Origin: Hyphomicrobiales bacterium
GTDB lineage: Bacteria; Pseudomonadota; Alphaproteobacteria; Rhizobiales; S144-35
Assembly: GCA_015494185.1 (NCBI GenBank)
Contig: WGBT01000200.1
Span: 1 to 21,912, forward strand
Reading direction: 5' to 3'
DNA: 21,912 nt
Below the pieces are notes generated by a model. The model was not told where the DNA came from. It was given only the letters and a program-made list of their open reading frames with translations, and made no database searches. Shown piece after piece: positions 7,536-14,841 of the stretch. A program made the position numbers and the translations under genes. Position 1 is the stretch's first letter; each line of letters opens with the position of its first letter.

Positions 7536-8158
7536 TTCTTCTTCGGCTCATAACGCAACGCCACCTACAGAACCAATAAACGTTTCCCTGCCAAAATCAT
7601 ATATGACAAGCCATGGATTGTTTGGAGGATCCTTTGTGGAAAGAAACGGCTGTTATCAACAGCCCCCTAGGCGGAATTGAAGAATTGCCTGATCTTTACA
7701 CAGTGACCAGTTCGGTTTTGCACAGAATAAGCCGTCCACAAGCCCAAATACCAATCTTCGACCATCGATATCAGCCGTCATCAGCTTTTCAAGAAGTTAT
7801 TCGCAAGTCTCAAAACCGTCCTTTGGACGTGGCCAAAACCGCCTCAACCTCCAGACGGCCGGAAACCTTGGGTCTCAAAGACACCTCGAAATCCACCGCG
7901 ACCTTCCGCCATCAATATCGCGCTTGATCAATCATTGCCATTCCTGTCGAAAGAATGTGGGCAAACCGTTCTCCCCAAAATCCAGAACCCAAAATAATAA
8001 TAACCAAAACAGATTCAAAAAAATTTTTTTGTATTTTTGTGGCACAAACCGCTATTGTCACCTTATGTTGCAAAAAGCTTTGCAACGACGGCCGAACGAA
8101 TTCCAAGCAACTCATCGGATCCGTTTACCAAGCCCATTTCACTGAGTTCATCAAGTCT
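7536..8158. other. candidate chromosomal replication origin (oriC) between maf and hemE
   Basis: This divergent gap of more than 600 bp has no convincing gene. DnaA-box-like motifs cluster at 7653-7661 (TTATCAACA, one mismatch to TTATCCACA), 7694-7702 (CTTTACACA), 7716-7724 (TTTTGCACA, full match to TTWTNCACA), 7797-7805 (TTATTCGCA) and, in reverse, 7635-7643 (TGTGGAAAG). TCCACA also occurs at 7735-7740. An A/T tract at about 7990-8040 could be the unwinding element. A TTGCAAA-AAGC-TTTGCAA hairpin lies at 8068-8085. In Caulobacter and Rickettsia relatives the origin lies beside hemE, and parAB with parS-like sites is nearby here. None of the boxes is a perfect E. coli consensus, so the call rests on location plus clustering. 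Confidence 0.6.
8029..8058 (+). promoter_or_regulatory. possible hemE promoter
   Basis: TTGTAT at 8029-8034 and TATTGT at 8053-8058 are separated by 18 bp and would start transcription about 95 bp before the hemE ATG. Both boxes match only in part, and the A/T-rich setting makes chance matches likely. Confidence 0.25.
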
Positions 8159-9205
8159 ATGACAACCAAGGTTCAATCATCGGCAACAAAGCAAAAGCTG
8201 CTGCGGGTTCTCGATGGAGAGACCATCAATCCCCCGCCGATTTGGCTGATGCGGCAGGCTGGACGCTATTTGCCTGAATATTGCCGAACCCGCAGACAGG
8301 CAGGCAGTTTTCTTGAGTTGTGTTACAATCCGGAACTGGCCGCCGAAGTGACTTTGCAACCCATTCGGCGCTATCAATTCGATGCCTCAATCCTGTTTGC
8401 CGATATTTTGATCGTTCCCGATGCGCTCGGCCAAAAGGTCTGGTTCGAGGAGGGCGAAGGACCGCGCCTTACTCCCATTGAGAATGAGCAAGATTTGAAC
8501 CGTCTCAATCTGGCGCGATCGGAAGAAAAATTTTCCAAGATCTATGAAACGGTTAGGATTTTGCGGCGTGAACTGCCGAAAGAGACGGCCTTGATTGGTT
8601 TTTGCGGGGCGCCGTGGACGGTGGCGACCTATATGGTTGCAGGACGTGGTGATCGGACTGCAGCGCGCCTGTGGGCTTACCAGCAACCCGAGCTCTTTGG
8701 ACGTCTGATCAAACTGTTGGTTCAAGTTTCGGTCGATTATTTGGCGGGGCAGATCGAAGCCGGTGCTCAGGTCGTGCAGATTTTCGACAGTTGGGCCGGA
8801 GATTTGCCAGACGATGAATTTCACCGGTGGGTCTTGGAGCCAAGCCGCGAGCTGGTCGCCCAATTGAAGCAGCGTCATCCGCATGTGCCGGTGATTGGTT
8901 TTCCCCGCGGTGCAGGGGCTGGGTACAAGGATTTCATTCGTCATGTCGATGTCGATGCGGTCAGTTGTGATACCACCATGTCCCTGACCTGGTGCCGCGA
9001 CAATCTGCAAGAACATGTGGCAGTACAAGGGAATCTCGATCCGTTACTTTTGATTGCGGGAGGGCCTGTCTTGGCGCGACGGGTTAAGCAAATCCGTGAA
9101 ACCTTGGGGCAGGGGCCGCATATTTTCAATTTGGGGCACGGTATTACGCCCGCCGCTTCCCCAGACAATGTCGCCCGTTTGGTTGAATTGGTACGCGAGA
9201 CTTGA
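8159..9205 (+). CDS. hemE: uroporphyrinogen decarboxylase
   Basis: HemE (348 residues) decarboxylates the four acetate side chains of uroporphyrinogen III to give coproporphyrinogen III in haem synthesis; it is a cytosolic TIM-barrel dimer. The signature PIWLMRQAGRYLPEY (28-41, with the substrate-binding arginines) is followed by ILFADILIVPDALG with the catalytic Asp82, then GFCGAPWTVATYM, FDSWAG and NLGHGITP with the conserved His. The frame is open from 7955, but the upstream part is A/T rich and unlike the family. The ATG at 8159 gives the expected N-terminus MTTKVQSSATKQKLL. No clear Shine-Dalgarno precedes it. It borders the candidate origin, as in many alphaproteobacteria, and is 18 bp before hemJ. 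Confidence 0.96.
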   Translation: MTTKVQSSATKQKLLRVLDGETINPPPIWLMRQAGRYLPEYCRTRRQAGSFLELCYNPELAAEVTLQPIRRYQFDASILFADILIVPDALGQKVWFEEGEGPRLTPIENEQDLNRLNLARSEEKFSKIYETVRILRRELPKETALIGFCGAPWTVATYMVAGRGDRTAARLWAYQQPELFGRLIKLLVQVSVDYLAGQIEAGAQVVQIFDSWAGDLPDDEFHRWVLEPSRELVAQLKQRHPHVPVIGFPRGAGAGYKDFIRHVDVDAVSCDTTMSLTWCRDNLQEHVAVQGNLDPLLLIAGGPVLARRVKQIRETLGQGPHIFNLGHGITPAASPDNVARLVELVRET

Positions 9206-9223
9206 GTTGAGGTAAAAAAAACG

Positions 9224-9670
9224 ATGGACCATGCAACACTATATTCGCTCACCAAAGCATTGCACTTGATTTCAGTTATTGCCTGGATGGCTGCGCTGTT
9301 TTATCTGCCAAGGCTTTTCGTCTATCATGTTTCGGCGGCAAAAGGGTCGGACAAATCCGAGACATTTAAGATCATGGAGCGGAGATTGCTCAAAATCATC
9401 GCCAATCCAGCTATGATTTTGAGTTGGTTCTTTGCCCTTATACTTATTTTTTACTTTAAGTCGGTAGATTTTTCGACAGATATTTGGTTTCACGTGAAAC
9501 TTTTGCTCGTTATTGCAATGAGCGCGTTACATATGATGTTGGCAAGGTATGTCAAAGTTTTTGCAAGGGATGAAAATCGCCGCTCAGCAAGATTTTATCG
9601 GATCATCAACGAAGTTCCGACCGTGTTGATGATTTTAATTGTGTTGCTTGTGATTGTGCGTCCGTTTTGA
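9224..9670 (+). CDS. hemJ: protoporphyrinogen oxidase HemJ (UPF0093 membrane protein)
   Basis: HemJ (148 residues) is the integral membrane enzyme that oxidises protoporphyrinogen IX to protoporphyrin IX in bacteria lacking HemY and HemG. Four hydrophobic helices are visible. The family's KALHLISVIAWMAALFYLPR opening has H14, a further His is in FVYH (H35), and the W-F-H-V-K-L motif has H90 and K92. GAGGT 10 nt before the ATG is the ribosome binding site. It follows hemE by 18 bp, so two steps of haem synthesis are co-transcribed. The codons for F-H-V-K form a parS-like palindrome. Confidence 0.93.
   Translation: MDHATLYSLTKALHLISVIAWMAALFYLPRLFVYHVSAAKGSDKSETFKIMERRLLKIIANPAMILSWFFALILIFYFKSVDFSTDIWFHVKLLLVIAMSALHMMLARYVKVFARDENRRSARFYRIINEVPTVLMILIVLLVIVRPF
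9486..9501. promoter_or_regulatory. parS-like site inside hemJ
   Basis: GGTTTCACGTGAAACT contains the perfect 14-bp core GTTTCACGTGAAAC (9487-9500) of the chromosomal parS consensus; only the two outermost bases differ. It encodes part of the conserved F-H-V-K motif of HemJ. It lies about 1.3 kb from the candidate oriC and 8.6 kb before parA, inside the distance range usual for ParB loading sites. Confidence 0.7.
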
Positions 9671-9971
9671 TCATGAGCAAATTTTTTCTATTTGTCATTT
9701 GCATCACAGGATTAATTGCTATATGGTGAAGTAAGTTCACCTCCAGACTGCTCCCCTTAACCTAAGTCAAGCGCGGTTGTTATGTGGCGTCGCTTGATAG
9801 GGCGTGCGCCATCATCGGCAAATTCACATGAAGCGGATTTTGACGAAAGAGTCGATCCTATTTTGGGGGGACTGGCCATGTGATGAAGCGGTCGAATTTC
9901 ATGTTGAAAATTGCAACGTCTTGAATGTCGGCCTCTTTTACCAAAGAGCAGATCACAGAAGCTGCTCGAAA

Positions 9972-10024
9972 TTGAAACGGATATCTATTGTCATACTATC
10001 ATCTGTCTGCATGTGTTCACATGC
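9972..10024 (+). promoter_or_regulatory. possible rho promoter and start-site dyad in the 402-bp hemJ-rho gap
   Basis: TTGAAA (9972-9977) and TACTAT (9994-9999) are 16 bp apart. Just after them lies a perfect dyad, GCATGTG-TT-CACATGC (10009-10024), about 50 bp before the rho ATG. The dyad could be a regulator site or an early leader hairpin. Elsewhere in the gap (9671-10072) are GGTGAA-GTAAG-TTCACC (9725-9741) and TCAAGCG/CGCTTGA (9767-9797), but no gene. A long leader is plausible because rho is autoregulated in several bacteria; that link is inference. Confidence 0.35.
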
Positions 10025-10072
10025 TGGGCTGCGAAAATCGTTTACAAAGGAAGCCCGATCAGGAGGGGGTTC

Positions 10073-11362
10073 ATGTCTGATGTCGCTTCAGCGCCAGCGC
10101 AGGAAATGAAACTTCAGGATCTTAAAACCAAAACGCCAACGGAACTTCTCGCCTTTGCTGAAGAGTTGGAAGTTGAAAATGCCAGCACATTGCGCAAACA
10201 AGAATTGATGTTTGGCATTTTGAAGCAGTTGGCGTTGCGGGATACCCAGATCACCGGAGAAGGCGTTGTGGAAGTGCTGCCCGATGGATTTGGGTTTTTG
10301 AGATCGGCCGATGCCAATTATTTGCCCGGGCCTGATGATATTTATGTCAGTCCAAGTCAAATCAGGCGGTTTGGTTTGCGAACCGGTGACACGGTTGCCG
10401 GGCAAATTCGCAGCCCCAAAGATGGCGAAAGATATTTCGCTCTTTTGAAAGTCAATGCCATTAATTTCGAGCCCCCAGAAAAGGCCCGCCACAAAGTTCA
10501 TTTCGACAATCTGACGCCGCTTTATCCCACCGAATGGTTGAAGATGGAGATCGATGATCCAACCAAGAAGGATCTCAGTCCGCGGGTCATCGATATTGTG
10601 GCCCCTCTTGGCAAGGGCCAAAGAGCGCTCATCGTGGCGCCGCCAAGAACGGGAAAGACCGTTCTGTTGCAAAACATAGCCCATTCGATTACGGCCAATC
10701 ATCCAGAGTGTTTCGTTATTGTTTTGCTGATCGACGAACGGCCGGAAGAAGTCACGGATATGCAAAGGTCGGTGGAGGGGGAGGTCATCAGTTCCACTTT
10801 CGATGAGCCGGCTTCACGCCATGTTCAGGTTGCGGAAATGGTGATCGAAAAAGCCAAACGGCTGGTGGAACATGGCCGTGATGTTGTGATTTTGCTGGAT
10901 TCGATCACCCGTTTGGGGCGGGCTTATAATACGGTTGTGCCTTCGAGCGGCAAGGTGCTGACCGGGGGGGTCGATGCCAATGCCTTGCAACGGCCGAAGA
11001 GATTTTTCGGCGCGGCCCGCAATATTGAAGAAGGGGGCTCGTTGACAATTATTGCCACGGCCCTTGTTGATACCGGGTCACGAATGGATGAAGTGATCTT
11101 TGAAGAATTCAAAGGCACGGGCAATTCAGAAATCATTCTCGATCGCAAAGTTGCCGATAAGCGGATCTTTCCCGCCATCGATATCGCCCGAAGTGGCACC
11201 CGGAAAGAAGACCTCTTGGTGCCGCCGGATGTTTTGCAAAAAATGTTCATTTTGCGCCGGATCCTCAATCCGATGGGGGTTCAGGATGCAATAGAATTTT
11301 TGATCGATAAATTGAAGAACACCAAAAACAATGATGAATTTTTCGACTCCATGAATACATAG
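10073..11362 (+). CDS. rho: transcription termination factor Rho
   Basis: Rho (429 residues) is the hexameric RNA-dependent ATPase that releases RNA polymerase at factor-dependent terminators. The N-terminal Rho domain begins MKLQDLKTKTPTELL; the cold-shock-like RNA-binding domain has DGFGFLR (71-77). The ATPase core has Walker A APPRTGKT (189-196), DERPEEVTDM (221-230), Walker B VVILLDS (271-277), the Q-loop VLTGGVDANALQRPKRFFGAARN region split across 295-317, and KGTGNSEIILDRK. No N-terminal insertion is present, so it is the standard short form. I chose ATG 10073 because AGGAGG lies 6 nt upstream; the open frame back to 9911 is not conserved-looking. It converges with hipA, with only 48 bp between the stops. 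Confidence 0.96.
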   Translation: MSDVASAPAQEMKLQDLKTKTPTELLAFAEELEVENASTLRKQELMFGILKQLALRDTQITGEGVVEVLPDGFGFLRSADANYLPGPDDIYVSPSQIRRFGLRTGDTVAGQIRSPKDGERYFALLKVNAINFEPPEKARHKVHFDNLTPLYPTEWLKMEIDDPTKKDLSPRVIDIVAPLGKGQRALIVAPPRTGKTVLLQNIAHSITANHPECFVIVLLIDERPEEVTDMQRSVEGEVISSTFDEPASRHVQVAEMVIEKAKRLVEHGRDVVILLDSITRLGRAYNTVVPSSGKVLTGGVDANALQRPKRFFGAARNIEEGGSLTIIATALVDTGSRMDEVIFEEFKGTGNSEIILDRKVADKRIFPAIDIARSGTRKEDLLVPPDVLQKMFILRRILNPMGVQDAIEFLIDKLKNTKNNDEFFDSMNT

Positions 11363-11410
11363 CCAAAGGGCTTTGAAGGCAATTCAAGATGAATTTTTAC
11401 GCGCAGGGAA

Positions 11411-12655
11411 TTAGGAAAAGGCAAGCTCCTTGGCGATGGGAACGATCTGAATTTGCTTTTCAATGGCGTCGATGACACGTTTCGACAAAGGCAAATTTTC
11501 CCGTTCCGTATCCCAAACATCAAAGAAACGCTTTACGGTTTCTTTGGCGGTCTTCATCACAAGCCGTTCCGGTATTTGAGCTTTACCAGCCAGATAAGCC
11601 AATTCATCTTTGGAAAACTGATCCATTCGGCGGGTGCGGGCATATTTTAGGGCTGCGGTTTCATCTTCTATATAGGGAATTGTTGAAACGAAGTCATAGG
11701 CAGGCGCCAGTTTCGGCGTTCTCTTGTCTTCATATATCAACGACCAGTTTTTCAGATGCATATCGGCATTGCCGATGAGTGTGTTGAAAACCAAGCGGCG
11801 GATATATTCGGCAATGCCTTCCTCGCCGGTTTCGGTCCAAATCACGGTGGCGATATTGCGATAGCTGGCACGTTTATATTTGTCTTCCGGATAAACCGAG
11901 AAGACTTGTGCAAAATCCTCGATATGCACAACAGCGTCGCCTTGTTCGGTTCGATCAAACCGGCGAATGGCATAGGCGTCACCTTTCAGATCGCCGATGC
12001 CAGGTGGCAAACCTTCGATTTCATCCAGTTCCACAAGCTTGATCTCAGGTACATCGATGCCAATGGCTTTGGCCAAAGTCATCATGGAATATTCGTTTTC
12101 CGGAACGCCTTCGAATTGATTGGAAGGCAATTTGACAATCCAGGAACCGCCGGTGCCGTGGGCGGGGATGGTGAGCCCTTTGCCGGCATCTTTAATGGCA
12201 GAAAATTTGAGCTGTACGCCGGCGAGGGAGAAACGCAGCGCCTGATTTTGATGTTTCTGACGGGATTGGTCATCTTCATCGCCATTGGCATCGGGAGGCC
12301 AGGCTTCACCGTCGGCGGGGCGCACTTTGACAGCGCCGGGCAGATCTTGCCCCAAAACCCAAAGCAGAAAAAATTCCCGGTTCGGATTGACGCCGGCACG
12401 GTCGGCGAGATAGCCCCGCATGACGCCTTCAGGCAAAAGATTGGAGAAGAACGGCAGGATACGGGTTTGTGTTGGTTTGAAATCCGTCAACAAGCCGCCA
12501 TAAGCATCTTTGAAGGACAGGCTGAGTTGTGGCCGGTCAGGATCGTTCTGATATTTTTCAGAAAAAGTAAAAATCGATTTGTCACCGGGTAAATTGGTGA
12601 TAGTGCCAATATGTTGGTCATAAAAAAGCACATCGAGAATTGAAACATCAGGCAT
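11411..12655 (-). CDS. hipA: HipA-type serine/threonine kinase toxin
   Basis: This 414-residue protein is the toxin of a type II HipBA module. HipA kinases phosphorylate a translation factor (glutamyl-tRNA synthetase in E. coli), slowing growth. The N-terminal couple-HipA subdomain (about 1-110) is followed by the Gly-rich loop SLAGVQLKFSA (143-153), WIVKLPS with the ATP-binding Lys (about 171-177), IEDFAQ (245-250), the catalytic GNADMHLKN (295-303; D298, N303) and the metal-binding YDFVS (D321). All catalytic residues are present, so the kinase should be active. The hipB TGA and hipA ATG share one base, giving tight coupling. A TTG one codon earlier is possible but less likely. The target in this organism is unknown. 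It is inserted between rho and mnmE. Confidence 0.93.
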   Translation of the reverse strand: MPDVSILDVLFYDQHIGTITNLPGDKSIFTFSEKYQNDPDRPQLSLSFKDAYGGLLTDFKPTQTRILPFFSNLLPEGVMRGYLADRAGVNPNREFFLLWVLGQDLPGAVKVRPADGEAWPPDANGDEDDQSRQKHQNQALRFSLAGVQLKFSAIKDAGKGLTIPAHGTGGSWIVKLPSNQFEGVPENEYSMMTLAKAIGIDVPEIKLVELDEIEGLPPGIGDLKGDAYAIRRFDRTEQGDAVVHIEDFAQVFSVYPEDKYKRASYRNIATVIWTETGEEGIAEYIRRLVFNTLIGNADMHLKNWSLIYEDKRTPKLAPAYDFVSTIPYIEDETAALKYARTRRMDQFSKDELAYLAGKAQIPERLVMKTAKETVKRFFDVWDTERENLPLSKRVIDAIEKQIQIVPIAKELAFS

Positions 12656-12960
12656 CAATCATCATCCTCATCATCGAGTTGATAGGCTGGGCGAGGGGAG
12701 GGGGCGGTGTCTTCGTCCTTGCCACCAATGATGGTTTTCACAGCGGGGACGAATTTGCGCGGCACCAACATCAATTCCCGGTCGAGCGCGCGGGCGATTT
12801 CCACCAAGGTTGAAAGGGTGATATCGGTCTTGCCGGTTTCGATCTTGGAAAAATTCGACTGGTCGATGCCCGTCTTTTGCGCCACGGCGCGTTGCGACAG
12901 CCCGGCTTCTTGACGTGCCGCCTTGAGGCTTTCGATAAGAGATCTGGTGTTATGCGGCAT
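12655..12960 (-). CDS. hipB: HipB-type antitoxin, XRE-family helix-turn-helix repressor
   Basis: This 101-residue protein has an XRE/Cro-type helix-turn-helix at about residues 10-63 (LKAARQEAGLSQRAVAQKTG, then SNFSKIETGKTDITL). HipB proteins bind HipA to block it and repress their own operon. The chosen ATG at 12960 has a purine-rich stretch upstream (GAAAGAAAG); a TTG at 12978 is an alternative. The C-terminal 25 residues are Pro rich and end in the strongly acidic LDDEDDD, likely a disordered tail that could serve proteolytic turnover; this is inference. Four copies of a 13-bp dyad upstream are probably its operators. Confidence 0.9.
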   Translation of the reverse strand: MPHNTRSLIESLKAARQEAGLSQRAVAQKTGIDQSNFSKIETGKTDITLSTLVEIARALDRELMLVPRKFVPAVKTIIGGKDEDTAPSPRPAYQLDDEDDD

Positions 12961-12985
12961 GGGCTTTCTTTCGATCAAGATTGAT

Positions 12986-13103
12986 GGTTTTCAACACCTT
13001 TAATATGAATTTTGAGGTTTAATATACCCTAAAAAACTTGCTCTTCAAGTGGACTTTGATGGTTTTTGACACCTTAAAATAAATCTATGAGGTGTTTTAA
13101 ACC
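12986..13103. promoter_or_regulatory. four-site operator array upstream of hipBA
   Basis: Four 13-bp imperfect palindromes begin with GGT and end with ACC: GGTTTTCAACACC (12986-12998), GGTTTAATATACC (13016-13028), GGTTTTTGACACC (13061-13073) and GGTGTTTTAAACC (13091-13103). The shared form is GGTNTNNNANACC, with the first two and last two each 30 bp apart and a 45-bp step between the pairs. The flanks are also alike (GATGG before, or CCATC after, in three of the four). E. coli hipBA is likewise controlled by several HipB operators, though of a different sequence. Binding by this HipB is inferred. Confidence 0.65.
13021..13048 (-). promoter_or_regulatory. possible hipBA promoter
   Basis: On the minus strand TTGAAG (13048-13043) and TATATT (13026-13021) are 16 bp apart. 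The -10 box lies inside the second operator copy, so repressor binding there would block RNA polymerase. The leader to the hipB ATG would be about 55 nt and would contain the first operator copy. Confidence 0.45.
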
Positions 13104-13135
13104 ATCTTTGGTGGGCGTTATGGTGGAGGTTGTTG

Positions 13136-13176
13136 GGGGGATTTGTCAGTATGACACCGTGAAGCTGCGATCCCCC
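13136..13176 (+). promoter_or_regulatory. nested hairpin in the region before mnmE
   Basis: GGGGGAT (13136-13142) pairs with ATCCCCC (13170-13176), and TGTCA-GTA-TGACA (13144-13156) forms an inner hairpin. TCCCCTTTTCT follows. It may terminate read-through coming from rho, or fold in an mnmE leader; the T-run is interrupted, so a strong terminator is doubtful. Confidence 0.35.
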
Positions 13177-13244
13177 TCCCCTTTTCTGACCATTTGAGAT
13201 GGAGCAATATGATGAAAGATAAATGGTTCTGAAGGAGAAGCAAA

Positions 13245-14654
13245 GTGTCTGGAAAACAATTCGAATGGGAATCTTGTTTTGCGGCCGATTCTCCTCAAGG
13301 GAATGGTCACCCTTCCGCAACGATTTTCGCTCTGTCCAGCGGACTTGGCCGGGCGGGGGTGGCGGTCATCCGGATTTCTGGTGAATTGGCCGGCAAGACA
13401 CTGTTTGCTTTGACAGGGAAAAAATCGACACCGCGCCGCGCTGAGCTCAATGCGCTACATGATCCGCAAAGTGGCAAGTTGCTCGATCGGGCTTTGACAT
13501 TATGGTTTCCGGGACCGCACAGTTTCACCGGTGAAGATGTGGCCGAGTTGCATATTCATGGCGGGCGAGCGGTCATCAGCGCGGTTTTGGAAAGTTTGGG
13601 AGCCTTACAGGGCTTGCGTTTGGCTGAGCCCGGGGAATTTTCGCGGCGGGCTTTCGAGAATGGCAAGCTTGATCTGACGGCCGCTGAAGGACTGGCAGAC
13701 TTGATCAATGCCGAGACCGAATCCCAACGGGAATTGGCGCTTCGTCAGGCAAGCGGTGCCCAACAGCGGCAATTGAATTCATGGCGTGATGAGCTGGTTC
13801 GGCTGTTGTCACTGGTTGAAGCGGCCATTGATTTTTCTGACGAGGCCGACATTGCTGATGACGTAATCGCGCCGGTTTGGCAGGATGGGACCAAATTGTT
13901 GGAAGAGATCACCGCCTATTTGGATGATGGTCATTGTGGGGAAATTCTGCGCGATGGTTTCAAGGTGGTTATCGCAGGGCCGCCAAATGCGGGGAAATCC
14001 AGCCTGCTCAATGCCTTGGCGCAGCGCGATGTGGCCATTGTTTCTGATGAGGCTGGAACCACCCGTGATGTCATTGAGGTGAAACTTGATGTTCAAGGGG
14101 TGCCGGTGATCCTGTCTGATACGGCAGGTATCAGAGCTGCACCGGGAGCGGTTGAGCGTGAGGGAATTCGCCGGGCGTTGACGCAAATCAAGGCGGCTGA
14201 TCTGGTGATCTGGTTGCATGATGCGTTGGCCGGTCAACCCATATTTCCGGATTCGGTTGTAAAGGAAGCGGCTTCAGAAATTCTTCAGGTGGTCAACAAA
14301 TGTGATTTGCTGCCCCAATCTTCATCGGAAATGCAAGCCATAGCAGAAGACAAGCTATTGATTGCCGCCAAGCAGGGCATTGGCATCGAGGCTCTGTTGG
14401 AGATTTTCGCCGAGCGGGTTACAAAGCTGAAAGGCGCGGTGGGGGCGGCACCGATTACCCGTGCCCGGCATCGTCAGGAGTTGCAAAAGGCCCAACAGGC
14501 ACTTGCGGCTTTTACCTCACAAGACCGCACGGCGCTGGAACTGCGGGCCGAAGATTTGCGGGTTGCCGCTCGCGCCATAGGCCGTATTACCGGTGAAGTC
14601 GATGTGGAAGAAATACTTGGAAAGATATTTTCTGATTTTTGTATTGGCAAGTAA
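13245..14654 (+). CDS. mnmE: tRNA uridine-5-carboxymethylaminomethyl modification GTPase
   Basis: MnmE (469 residues) works with MnmG to add the aminomethyl or carboxymethylaminomethyl group to C5 of wobble uridine U34 in certain tRNAs. The N-terminal tetrahydrofolate-binding domain begins at TIFALSSGLGRAGVAVIRISG (26-46), and the helical domain carries the inserted G domain: G1 GPPNAGKS (245-252), G2 EAGTTRD (269-275), G3 DTAG (292-295), G4 NKCD (351-354). The protein ends with the catalytic FCIGK (C466). The start is a GTG with AAGGAG 7 nt upstream. It normally follows rho in alphaproteobacteria; here hipBA is between. A parS-like site lies just after the stop. Confidence 0.96.
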   Translation: MSGKQFEWESCFAADSPQGNGHPSATIFALSSGLGRAGVAVIRISGELAGKTLFALTGKKSTPRRAELNALHDPQSGKLLDRALTLWFPGPHSFTGEDVAELHIHGGRAVISAVLESLGALQGLRLAEPGEFSRRAFENGKLDLTAAEGLADLINAETESQRELALRQASGAQQRQLNSWRDELVRLLSLVEAAIDFSDEADIADDVIAPVWQDGTKLLEEITAYLDDGHCGEILRDGFKVVIAGPPNAGKSSLLNALAQRDVAIVSDEAGTTRDVIEVKLDVQGVPVILSDTAGIRAAPGAVEREGIRRALTQIKAADLVIWLHDALAGQPIFPDSVVKEAASEILQVVNKCDLLPQSSSEMQAIAEDKLLIAAKQGIGIEALLEIFAERVTKLKGAVGAAPITRARHRQELQKAQQALAAFTSQDRTALELRAEDLRVAARAIGRITGEVDVEEILGKIFSDFCIGK

Positions 14655-14668
14655 AATTTTAGAACAAT

Positions 14669-14684
14669 TGTTTCACGTGGAACT
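14669..14684. promoter_or_regulatory. parS-like site after mnmE
   Basis: TGTTTCACGTGGAACT matches the parS consensus TGTTTCACGTGAAACA at 14 of 16 positions (one core change, one end base). Unlike the others it is intergenic, 14 bp after the mnmE stop, so it is not constrained by codons. Confidence 0.6.
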
Positions 14685-14725
14685 TTAGTTTTTGTCCTTA
14701 TTGTCATGTTTCATATAATCATCTA

Positions 14726-14789
14726 TCCAACCGCCCATCTGATTATTTCCTCAAGGGATGTTGTTTCTCAGGTGAAACGGGCGGTTGGA
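14726..14789. other. 11-bp inverted repeat with a 42-nt loop
   Basis: TCCAACCGCCC (14726-14736) and GGGCGGTTGGA (14779-14789) are perfect complements, in the gap between mnmE and the small minus-strand gene. The loop contains a smaller GTTTC/GAAAC pair (14763-14778). No T-run follows the right arm. It may be a structured RNA 3' end of mnmE or a protein site. Confidence 0.35.
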
Positions 14790-14841
14790 AGGTCTGCCGT
14801 GATCAGCCATGATCTCAATATTTCGATTCTGCGTTAAAACA

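Noticed and set aside
7613..7927. A 104-codon plus-strand open frame in the maf-hemE gap
   Set aside because: The product is of low complexity and unlike any family I know; the stretch fits an origin better. A lineage-specific gene cannot be fully excluded.
7955..8158. N-terminal extension of hemE by 68 codons
   Set aside because: The extension lies in the A/T tract and is not like HemE N-termini; MTTKVQSSATK is the natural beginning.
10088..10765. A 225-codon minus-strand open frame
   Set aside because: It is antisense to rho; the product is rich in Gln, Arg and Phe with no family pattern.
11756..12592. A 278-codon open frame on the plus strand
   Set aside because: It is fully antisense to hipA, whose motifs are unmistakable, and its own product has no recognisable domain or ribosome binding site.
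14763..14778. GTTTCTCAGGTGAAAC as a fifth parS
   Set aside because: The half-sites are two bases further apart than in parS and the central CACGTG is lost.
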